Shown here one piece after another: positions 1-4,558 of a stretch of 8,331 nucleotides of DNA. The position numbers were made by a program, and so were the translations under genes. Under the pieces are notes generated by a model. It saw nothing but the letters and a program-made list of their open reading frames with translations, made no database searches and was not told where the DNA came from. The stretch comes from Nitrososphaerales archaeon TH1177 (GTDB taxonomy: Archaea > Thermoproteota > Nitrososphaeria > Nitrososphaerales > Nitrososphaeraceae). Location of the stretch: assembly GCA_014523515.1 (NCBI GenBank), contig JAATVJ010000051.1, positions 1-8,331 of the forward strand, given 5' to 3'. Positions within the stretch are counted from its first letter, which is position 1, and each line of letters begins with the position of its first letter.

Positions 1-62
1 ATACTAGCATCCCGAGTAAGCTCAGTGAGGATTTTCATATCAAGTTCATCAAACCTTTGCAA
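1..62 (-). CDS. Lrp/AsnC-family transcription regulator, N-terminal fragment (runs off the window)
   Basis: Reading the minus strand from a TTG at 62-60 gives MQRFDELDMKILTELTRDAS, after which the window ends. The pattern L-D-x-x-D-x-K-I-L-x-E-L-x-x-D-A is the usual opening of Lrp/AsnC winged-helix regulators: helix 1 of the DNA-binding domain. Known members sense amino acids or other small molecules and bind as dimers or octamers to promoters. An in-frame TAA lies a few codons upstream of the TTG, so the start must be this TTG or the internal ATG nine residues in; the TTG keeps the family's typical N-terminal length. Only about 20 residues are visible, so the ligand-binding domain, the targets and even the family call rest on this short match. 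It is divergent from the 254-757 gene and could regulate it, which is a guess from position. Confidence 0.5.
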   Translation of the reverse strand, partial: MQRFDELDMKILTELTRDAS

Positions 63-91
63 GTTATCTTCGGAATACGATTATAGATCTA

Positions 92-102
92 GATTAATAA
101 AT
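92..102 (-). promoter_or_regulatory. TATA-like box for the left-edge regulator gene
   Basis: On the minus strand this reads ATTTATTAATC. Its centre lies about 35 bases before the TTG start, so a transcript starting about 26 bases downstream would have a leader of roughly 8 bases, as expected for archaeal promoters. The surroundings are very AT-rich, so the match is only suggestive. Confidence 0.3.
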
Positions 103-178
103 GTAATTATATTAAACCAATTAAATTTAAAATATTTGCTATTTTTAGATATTTTTTGCAATGTGAAGCTAATATATT

Positions 179-196
179 AAAATAATTAAAATAATT
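179..196. repeat. Tandem 9-bp repeat, AAAATAATT twice
   Basis: Two adjacent identical copies of AAAATAATT lie in the 191-base gap between the divergent left-edge regulator and the 254-757 gene. This could be an operator, but in sequence this rich in A and T short repeats of this kind also arise by chance. The rest of the gap shows only AT-rich DNA and the two proposed TATA boxes. Confidence 0.3.
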
Positions 197-225
197 TTTA
201 TAAGACTTACAGTTATAGTAAATAA

Positions 226-232
226 TATATAA
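226..232 (+). promoter_or_regulatory. TATA box for the 254-757 gene
   Basis: TATATAA centred about 25 bases before the ATG at 254 predicts transcription starting at or within a base or two of the start codon, a leaderless mRNA typical of archaea. No Shine-Dalgarno-like sequence precedes the ATG. Confidence 0.5.
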
Positions 233-253
233 TTTAGCTTTTAACATCGAATA

Positions 254-757
254 ATGTTTGGAATTGGTAAGATTAAGAGTGGAGATTATGTATTTGTAGT
301 AGAAAAAGAAAACGAACATAATAAAATTATACTAGGCAGAGTACAATCTGTTGATAAAAATTTACTGTCCATATTAGGATCATATATAAAGCCAACAGGA
401 CTCATTGCAAAGAGACAAAGAGGTATTATAGGACAACGATCACAAGAAGTCTTGAATGATCCCGATCCAGATAATTGTATTTTTATTCTTATTGATAGAA
501 TTGAGACAGGAGATTATTATGGTAATATAGATCGAAGTATTAATAAAGTGATATGGATTAATGAGAAACGATTTTTTGTCTTAGAAGGTTGGATAAAAGA
601 AAATATGCCTGAAATGTTTGCTGATATTATTTATTCTCAATCTGAAGAAGAAAAACTTCATTACCGATCTATTTTAATAGAGAAAATGAATTCTCTTTAT
701 GATAAAGATTTGAAAGAACATGTTTATGCTGTTGCTAGAAGTGCAAAGATTTTATAA
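254..757 (+). CDS. Unrecognised 167-residue protein, probably cytoplasmic
   Basis: I do not recognise this family. The protein has no signal peptide and no membrane segment. The first ~90 residues alternate hydrophobic and charged positions in a beta-rich pattern: GDYVFVVEKE, then IILGRVQSVD, then LLSILGSYI, with many glycines, like a small barrel. They are followed by DPDPDNCIFILIDRIETGD and then a mainly helical second half with aromatic and acidic residues around WINEKRFFVLEGWIKENMPEMFADII and a Lys/Glu-rich tail. No catalytic motif or cysteine cluster stands out; there is one cysteine. The start is an ATG placed correctly behind a TATA box. It lies 52 bases before the L12 gene on the same strand, and L12 has its own promoter candidates. 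Base composition and codon use match the neighbours, so it looks like a native lineage-specific gene. Confidence 0.75.
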   Translation: MFGIGKIKSGDYVFVVEKENEHNKIILGRVQSVDKNLLSILGSYIKPTGLIAKRQRGIIGQRSQEVLNDPDPDNCIFILIDRIETGDYYGNIDRSINKVIWINEKRFFVLEGWIKENMPEMFADIIYSQSEEEKLHYRSILIEKMNSLYDKDLKEHVYAVARSAKIL

Positions 758-768
758 CAAGCTGAAAG

Positions 769-792
769 TTTTATATTATGGTTTTATTATAA
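769..792 (+). promoter_or_regulatory. Promoter region of L12 with two TATA-like boxes
   Basis: Two candidate boxes occur before the ATG at 810: TTTTATATTA at 769-778, predicting a start near 800 and a leader of about 10 bases, and TTTATTATAA at 783-792, predicting a start at about the ATG itself. Either would let L12 be transcribed independently of the gene upstream. Which one is used cannot be decided from sequence. Confidence 0.45.
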
Positions 793-809
793 TTCGATTC
801 TGATAAATA

Positions 810-1136
810 ATGGAATACGTATATGCGGCATTATTATTACATAAATTAAAACAAGGTATTACTGAAGATAATATTACTAATGTAATAAAAGCAACAGGTT
901 CTTCTCCTGATGCTGTTAGAATAAAAGCGCTTGTAGCAGCATTAGGAGATGTAAATATTGAAGAGGCTTTAAAAGCTGCTCCCATGACTGTAGCTACAGC
1001 AGCAGCAGCAGCAGCACCATCAACTGCTGGCAGTTCTCCTACCTCTGAAACAGCAACAAAAGAAGCAACTGCAGAAGAGAAAACCGAAAAGAAGGAAGAA
1101 GAAGCACTAGAAGGATTATCATCATTATTTGGATAA
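810..1136 (+). CDS. rpl12: Large ribosomal subunit protein L12 (archaeal P1-type)
   Basis: This is the acidic stalk protein of the archaeal 50S subunit. Dimers bind L10 and their flexible tails recruit and stimulate the GTPase translation factors. The 108 residues have the standard layout: a helical N-terminal dimerisation and L10-binding domain at about 1-58 opening MEYVYAALLLHKLKQGITED; an Ala/Ser/Thr/Pro-rich hinge at about 60-85 with an uninterrupted run of alanines (residues 64-69); a charged Glu/Lys segment; and the conserved C-terminal factor-binding tail EEEALEGLSSLFG at 96-108. Length is normal for archaea. Archaea and bacteria usually keep this gene directly after L10, but here it lies well upstream of L1-L10, separated by two minus-strand genes, and has its own promoter. 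The alanine run is encoded mostly by GCA triplets, a site prone to length change. Confidence 0.95.
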   Translation: MEYVYAALLLHKLKQGITEDNITNVIKATGSSPDAVRIKALVAALGDVNIEEALKAAPMTVATAAAAAAPSTAGSSPTSETATKEATAEEKTEKKEEEALEGLSSLFG

Positions 1137-1137
1137 T

Positions 1138-1165
1138 TCTTTTTTTATTTCTTTAATTTTTTATT
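1138..1165 (+). terminator. T-rich transcription end after L12
   Basis: Directly after the L12 stop codon the plus strand carries several T-runs, including seven or more T in a row at about 1140-1147 and six at about 1157-1162. Archaeal RNA polymerase stops at such T-rich tracts without a hairpin. If it is leaky, the small cysteine-rich gene at 1213 could be expressed by read-through. Confidence 0.55.
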
Positions 1166-1212
1166 GTTACATTCATGATAACATTCAAAGATTATAATTA
1201 AAAGAAAAAAAA

Positions 1213-1350
1213 TTGTTTATAGACAAATGTAAATGTGGACGATATCTAAAATCTTTTAAAATATGCTCTACATTGGGCTGTCAAGAAACTTTTCTATGTG
1301 AAAAATGTCTTTTAAAATCTGAAAATTGTCGTTGTGAATTTACAAATTAA
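1213..1350 (+). CDS. 45-residue eight-cysteine protein, probable zinc-binding microprotein (TTG start)
   Basis: A short frame from TTG at 1213 to TAA at 1348 encodes 45 residues with cysteines at 6, 8, 18, 23, 29, 32, 39 and 41: C-x-C, C-x4-C, C-x2-C, C-x6-C-x-C. Eight ordered cysteines in 36 residues, with the surroundings KCKCGRYLK, CSTLGCQ, CEKCLL and CRCEF, are hard to explain as a chance frame and suggest two structural zinc sites in a treble-clef or cross-brace fold. It may bind nucleic acid or protein; I do not recognise the family. There is no in-frame ATG, and a TAA six codons upstream limits the start to the TTG. A TATA-like TTATAATTAA at about 1192-1201 is rather close to the TTG, so the true promoter is uncertain. 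It lies 76 bases after L12 and ends 49 bases from the converging exchanger gene. Confidence 0.6.
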   Translation: MFIDKCKCGRYLKSFKICSTLGCQETFLCEKCLLKSENCRCEFTN

Positions 1351-1399
1351 ATTATGTATTATTATTTTTAATTATTCTATAAAATTACTGTAATAATTG

Positions 1400-2464
1400 T
1401 TAATGTGTGCTTCCAGGAAATAGAAATTGTATGAATATACTTGCTATATACATAAATAAGAGAATTAAACCAAATCTTAATCCTATTTTTTTCCGGAACA
1501 TAGGAAGTACGGCTATTATTGTAATTATTGTAACTAAAATAATTTGATAGTACAAAATCTCAGTTATTTCAATAGTCTCATAAAATCCAAATGAGTACAT
1601 TGCAGCAAAGACTGCTACTGCCAATAAGAGTGTATTATTGAGAATTTTAGAACCCAGAACATTTGCAATAGCTATGGCAGCTCCTGCAGCTCCTTTTCTA
1701 GCCAGTAACATCATAGATATTTTTTCAGGCATTTCTCCTGCAATAGGACTAATTATTACAGCTAAGATGACAGCAGATATTCCAACGTCTGTAGAAAATC
1801 CCTCTAATGAATGAATAAAAGGTTCTGCTCCCATAACTATACCAAAAGCTCCAATTAAAAAAGCCCCCATTGCTTTGAGAAATTTCTTATTATTATAAGG
1901 AATACCTTTTTCAATAATTAATTTCTTATTATTATTATTAGCATTGTCAGCACTATTAAAATTATTATTCATAGTATTTGCAACTTTTTCTTTATTTTCT
2001 ATTCTCATTTCGTATAAAGATAATACTATATAGCCAGCAAATAATCCTAGAAAAATGAATCCATCGATATAATTATAACCATCTAAAAAGAGTACAAAAC
2101 TTATTACAGCAGCAAATATCAGAAATAACATGTCATTTTTAAATGTACTAACATCAATATATTTAAGAGGAGCCTTAGAGAGTCTTGTTGTTGCTATAAT
2201 CAACATAATTGCTAATCCTAGTGTCATCATTAATAAGTTACTGCCGAGGCCAGAACCGATAGCAACTCCATATGACCCCTTTGCTGCAGCATACATCACT
2301 ATAGCTATTTCTGGCAAAGTTGTTGCTATACTTAATAATACTCTTCCTACAAATTTAGCACCATATTTTTCAGACAGATGTTCAGCTCCATAGGAAAGTA
2401 TCCAACTAGCAATAGTTAATTCTCCTAACCAAATAAGCATACTAAAGAGATTATTTTCTGCCAT
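1400..2464 (-). CDS. CaCA-superfamily cation exchanger (Na+/Ca2+ exchanger-like membrane protein)
   Basis: This is an integral membrane antiporter with two internal repeats and about ten hydrophobic helices over 354 residues. Each half carries the alpha-repeat signature. In the first half, ATTLPE (residues 47-52) is followed by a GS-L-GSN stretch at 70-76. In the second, AGEMPE (242-247) is followed by a V-LGSKILNN stretch at 269-277. Glu52 and Glu247 match the two essential cation-binding glutamates of the family. The positions after each GS motif diverge: Lys273 follows GS where asparagine is usual, and Met79 falls where I would expect a polar ligand. The exported cation is therefore uncertain; calcium is a family-based guess. 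An Asn-rich, poorly conserved loop at about 164-180 separates the halves, as is usual for the cytoplasmic linker. The ATG at 2464-2462 follows a TATA-like box. It is downstream of the small membrane protein on the same strand. Confidence 0.88.
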   Translation of the reverse strand: MAENNLFSMLIWLGELTIASWILSYGAEHLSEKYGAKFVGRVLLSIATTLPEIAIVMYAAAKGSYGVAIGSGLGSNLLMMTLGLAIMLIIATTRLSKAPLKYIDVSTFKNDMLFLIFAAVISFVLFLDGYNYIDGFIFLGLFAGYIVLSLYEMRIENKEKVANTMNNNFNSADNANNNNKKLIIEKGIPYNNKKFLKAMGAFLIGAFGIVMGAEPFIHSLEGFSTDVGISAVILAVIISPIAGEMPEKISMMLLARKGAAGAAIAIANVLGSKILNNTLLLAVAVFAAMYSFGFYETIEITEILYYQIILVTIITIIAVLPMFRKKIGLRFGLILLFMYIASIFIQFLFPGSTH

Positions 2465-2489
2465 TTTTATGGAAAAGAATTGAGAGAAG

Positions 2490-2503
2490 ATGTTAATTTA
2501 TTA
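2490..2503 (-). promoter_or_regulatory. TATA-like box for the cation exchanger
   Basis: On the minus strand the sequence around here reads GATAATAAATTAAC. Its centre lies about 33 bases before the ATG, giving a predicted leader of about 7 bases. Its presence suggests the exchanger can be transcribed separately from the small membrane protein gene upstream of it. Confidence 0.4.
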
Positions 2504-2539
2504 TCTTTATTTTGTTGTAATTGATTAATAAAAATAGGA

Positions 2540-2561
2540 TCTATAAAAAATAAAAATTTTC
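2540..2561 (-). terminator. T-rich transcription end after the small membrane protein gene
   Basis: Read on the minus strand, the bases immediately after the stop codon of the 2566-2760 gene contain a five-T run and then a six-T run separated by one A, fitting an archaeal T-rich terminator. With the separate TATA box before the exchanger, it argues for two transcripts. Confidence 0.45.
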
Positions 2562-2565
2562 TCAT

Positions 2566-2760
2566 TTATACCATCAACTTTGGTATAAACAAGAAATTCA
2601 ATTTATCTTTATATGGTTCACTGTCTATGAGCTTTTCACCAGTAACGATAATGAATTGAGTAGGCTGAGGAGCTGTCAATATTACCATGAAAACTGGAAT
2701 TGAAGCACATGTAATTATTGTCAGTATGATTAACCAGAATGCAGTCATTTTCTCGACCAT
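2566..2760 (-). CDS. Small single-helix membrane protein, 64 residues, function unknown
   Basis: From the ATG at 2760-2758 this encodes 64 residues: a short charged N-terminus MVEKMTAF, one strongly hydrophobic helix at about residues 7-28, then a polar tail of about 35 residues containing PQPTQF, the beta-like FIIVTGEKL and a charged DSEPYKDK stretch. It should be a bitopic membrane protein with the tail on one face. The in-frame TTG two codons upstream is possible, but the ATG fits better: the TATA box centred near 2790 predicts a transcript starting about four bases before it. A good promoter, correct start and T-rich end make it a likely real gene despite its size. It lies 101 bases upstream of the exchanger on the same strand and is divergent from L1. 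I do not recognise the family. Confidence 0.65.
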   Translation of the reverse strand: MVEKMTAFWLIILTIITCASIPVFMVILTAPQPTQFIIVTGEKLIDSEPYKDKLNFLFIPKLMV

Positions 2761-2785
2761 ATACAAAAATAATTTTACGGTAGAT

Positions 2786-2795
2786 GTATATAAAT
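2786..2795 (-). promoter_or_regulatory. TATA box for the small membrane protein gene
   Basis: The forward sequence GTATATAAAT reads ATTTATATAC on the minus strand, a good archaeal TATA box centred about 30 bases before the ATG at 2760. The predicted leader is about four bases. Confidence 0.5.
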
Positions 2796-2806
2796 TTTAT
2801 AAAATT
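2793..2806. repeat. 14-bp perfect palindrome in the divergent promoter region
   Basis: AATTTTATAAAATT is its own reverse complement and overlaps the upstream edge of the TATA box of the small membrane protein gene. It could be an operator or factor site, but an AT-only palindrome in DNA this AT-rich has a real chance of being accidental. Confidence 0.35.
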
Positions 2807-2852
2807 CAATTACTTTAAAAAAAAAGTTTCTATTTTTATTAAAGTATAACAA

Positions 2853-2861
2853 CTTTATATT
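2853..2861 (+). promoter_or_regulatory. TATA-like box for the L1-L10 operon
   Basis: CTTTATATT is the best TATA-like match before L1. It predicts transcription starting near 2883, leaving an untranslated leader of about 30 bases, longer than the leaders predicted for the other genes here. No Shine-Dalgarno-like sequence is obvious before the ATG at 2913. Confidence 0.4.
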
Positions 2862-2912
2862 CTATTCTAAACGATTTTAAGTAACTATCTATTAAAGTTT
2901 GATGTAATTACC

Positions 2913-3581
2913 ATGACAAGTGATGCTGAACTTAAGGAACTTATTGATCATGCTAGAAGAGGTTATAAAAAACGTAACTTCGATCAATCAATTGATCTTA
3001 CTATTGTATTAAAAGATATTGATGTAAAAAAAGGATTTAGTTTTAATGAAGTTGTACATTTACCAAATAAACCAACTCGTCAAGCCACGGTCTGCGTTGT
3101 TGCCTCAGGTGAAATGGGTACAAGAGCTAAAAGAGCAGAAGCAGATAGAATTATCGAAGTAGATGAACTAGATAGAATCGGTACCAATAAAAAAGAAGCA
3201 AAAAAATTAGCAAAAGCTTACGATTTTTTTGTCTCCGATACATCGTTAATGGCAACAGTTGGTCGTTCTCTTGGTCAATTTCTAGGACCTAAAGGTAAAA
3301 TGCCTACACCTATACCATATGGGGCCCCAATTGAAAGTATATTAAATAGACTGAGAAGTTCTGTAAGAGTTAGGATGAGAAATCAACTTAATGTTTCTAC
3401 CAAAATAGGAGATGAAAAAATGGACGATAAACAACTTATCCAAAATGCTAGTGCTATTCTATCTATTGTAGAAAAAAAATTGCCCCAAGGAGATAAGAAT
3501 ATACGTAATGCTTTTGTAAAATTTTCAATGGGTAATGCTATAGGTTTGACCGCATTATCCTCAAAAATGAAAAGTGGTTAG
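2913..3581 (+). CDS. rpl1: Large ribosomal subunit protein L1
   Basis: L1 binds 23S rRNA at the mobile L1 stalk next to the E site and helps release deacylated tRNA. The 222-residue length is normal for archaea. Recognisable elements are the N-terminal FDQSIDLTIVLKDIDVKKG strand region at about 23-41, NEVVHLPNKP at 45-54, and the hallmark FLGPKGKMPTP at 123-133, which corresponds to the conserved GPrGlMPnP signature of the family and the start of the second domain. In methanogenic archaea L1 represses its own operon by binding mRNA near its start; whether that happens here is not visible. The stop codon overlaps the start of L10 by 8 bases, so the two are translationally linked. L11, often upstream of L1, is absent from this window. 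Confidence 0.95.
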   Translation: MTSDAELKELIDHARRGYKKRNFDQSIDLTIVLKDIDVKKGFSFNEVVHLPNKPTRQATVCVVASGEMGTRAKRAEADRIIEVDELDRIGTNKKEAKKLAKAYDFFVSDTSLMATVGRSLGQFLGPKGKMPTPIPYGAPIESILNRLRSSVRVRMRNQLNVSTKIGDEKMDDKQLIQNASAILSIVEKKLPQGDKNIRNAFVKFSMGNAIGLTALSSKMKSG

Positions 3582-4467
3582 AATATTGAGTTCAAATCAA
3601 TTAACAAAAAAATATCCTAAAAAGAAACAACTTTTGTACCAAGATTTACAAGAGCTTCCATCAAAATATCAAGTTATTGCATTATCAAAAATGAATAAGG
3701 TTAGAGCTACACAATTAATGACTTTAAGAAAAAAATTTCATAATCAAATTTATATTAGAATAATAAAAAATAAAGTTGCTCAAAGAGCGTTTGAAAAAGT
3801 AAGAGGGATTGCTGGCATTGAAGATTTAAGCAAAGAATTAGAAGGTCAATGCGCTCTTATGTTTACAAATTTAAGTCCTTTTAAACTTAATTTAATTTTT
3901 GGAGAAAATAAAGTATTCTTACCTGCAAAAGGAGGCGATATAGCGCCAAAGGATATAACAATACCTGCAGGAAATACAGGAATTCCACCTGGACCTGTTT
4001 TATCAGAATTTAAAGAAGCAAAAGTTGCAACTAAAATCGATCAAGGTAGTATTGCAGTAACAAAAGATACAATAGTAGCTAGATCCGGAGAAGTTATTTC
4101 ACAAAAACTTGCTTCTCTATTATCCAAAGTAAATATAAAACCAATTGAAGCCGGAGTACTAGTCAATTATGCAATTTCAGAAGGTCTTCAATTTAGAGAA
4201 CAAGATTTACAACTTGATGTTAAAGAATATCTAAAAGAATTACAGCAATCTTATTCATCTGCCTTAAATTTTGCGTTAGAAATTGTCTATTTTGCACCAG
4301 AGACTATGAGTTCTCTTTTATCTTTAGCACACCAAAAATCACTAAATGTAGCGGTAACAGCTGGATATATCTCTGATGACACAATAGAAATAGTAATTAA
4401 CAAAGCACAAGCAAAGGCCTATGGTTTGACTGAGATTCTAAAGTCAAAAGGTTATGACCATCAATAA
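3574..4467 (+). CDS. rpl10: Large ribosomal subunit protein L10 (archaeal P0-type), lacking the usual acidic C-terminal tail
   Basis: L10 anchors the stalk: its N-terminal domain binds 23S rRNA beside L11, and its C-terminal helices carry L12 dimers. The RNA-binding domain is clear at about 13-105 with KYQVIALSKMNKVRATQLMTLRKKF. The archaeal/eukaryotic insertion follows with PAGNTGIPPGPVLSEFKEAK at 131-150, then LSKVNIKPIEAGVLVNYAISE at about 184-203. Helices at about 228-285 should form the L12-binding spine. Many archaeal L10 proteins end with a tail like that of L12, but this one stops at 297 residues with a Lys-containing KSKGYDHQ and has no such tail. The start is a GTG inside the L1 gene, overlapping by 8 bases. 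A TTG at 3586, just after the L1 stop, would give a version four residues shorter and fits the conserved region equally well. Confidence 0.93.
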   Translation: MVRILSSNQLTKKYPKKKQLLYQDLQELPSKYQVIALSKMNKVRATQLMTLRKKFHNQIYIRIIKNKVAQRAFEKVRGIAGIEDLSKELEGQCALMFTNLSPFKLNLIFGENKVFLPAKGGDIAPKDITIPAGNTGIPPGPVLSEFKEAKVATKIDQGSIAVTKDTIVARSGEVISQKLASLLSKVNIKPIEAGVLVNYAISEGLQFREQDLQLDVKEYLKELQQSYSSALNFALEIVYFAPETMSSLLSLAHQKSLNVAVTAGYISDDTIEIVINKAQAKAYGLTEILKSKGYDHQ

Positions 4468-4469
4468 AT

Positions 4470-4511
4470 TTATCCAAAATCTACCAAATTTTTTAACTTT
4501 CTTTTGGATAA
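4470..4511. terminator. 10-bp inverted repeat with T-rich loop after L10
   Basis: Three bases after the L10 stop codon, TTATCCAAAA (4470-4479) is matched perfectly by TTTTGGATAA (4502-4511). The 22-base loop holds a six-T run. On RNA this forms a ten-pair stem, possibly with a further G-U pair. It sits where the operon should end, so a transcript end or 3'-protecting structure is likely. It could instead be a protein-binding site for the promoter of the next gene, whose TATA-like box begins about ten bases further on. Confidence 0.55.
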
Positions 4512-4520
4512 GAACAACGC

Positions 4521-4530
4521 AATAAATAAA
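4521..4530 (+). promoter_or_regulatory. TATA-like box for the GHKL ATPase gene
   Basis: AATAAATAAA is centred about 33 bases before the ATG at 4559, predicting a leader of about seven bases. A second AT-rich stretch, TTTATTTATTATATA, runs directly up to the ATG and is too close to act as the TATA box of this start. Confidence 0.4.
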
Positions 4531-4558
4531 GGCAAGAAAATCTTTTATTTATTATATA

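Noticed and set aside
107..319. Minus-strand open frame of about 70 codons, rich in Tyr, Asn, Ile and Lys
   Set aside because: It spans AT-rich intergenic DNA and the beginning of the plus-strand 254-757 gene. The composition is that of random AT-rich sequence, and no promoter or motif supports it.
998..1020. GCA-rich triplet run resembling a microsatellite
   Set aside because: It encodes the alanine-rich hinge of L12, which is normal for the family.
1920..1975. TTATTATTATT-like repeat array
   Set aside because: It is the Asn-rich cytoplasmic linker of the minus-strand exchanger gene (AAT/AAC codons), not an independent repeat element.
2130..2393. Plus-strand open frame of 87 codons inside the exchanger gene
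   Set aside because: It is antisense to a well-supported membrane protein with both alpha-repeat signatures and has no promoter or independent signature.
2884..2935. Possible C/D-box RNA around the L1 start (TTGATGT, AGTGATG and CTGA elements)
   Set aside because: The boxes are imperfect, the spacing is too short for guide segments, and most of the region is the coding start of L1.
2880..2960. L1 autoregulatory binding site at the start of its own mRNA
   Set aside because: Known in methanogens and plausible here, but I could not find a convincing stem with the 23S-like internal loop by eye, so it is not listed as a feature.
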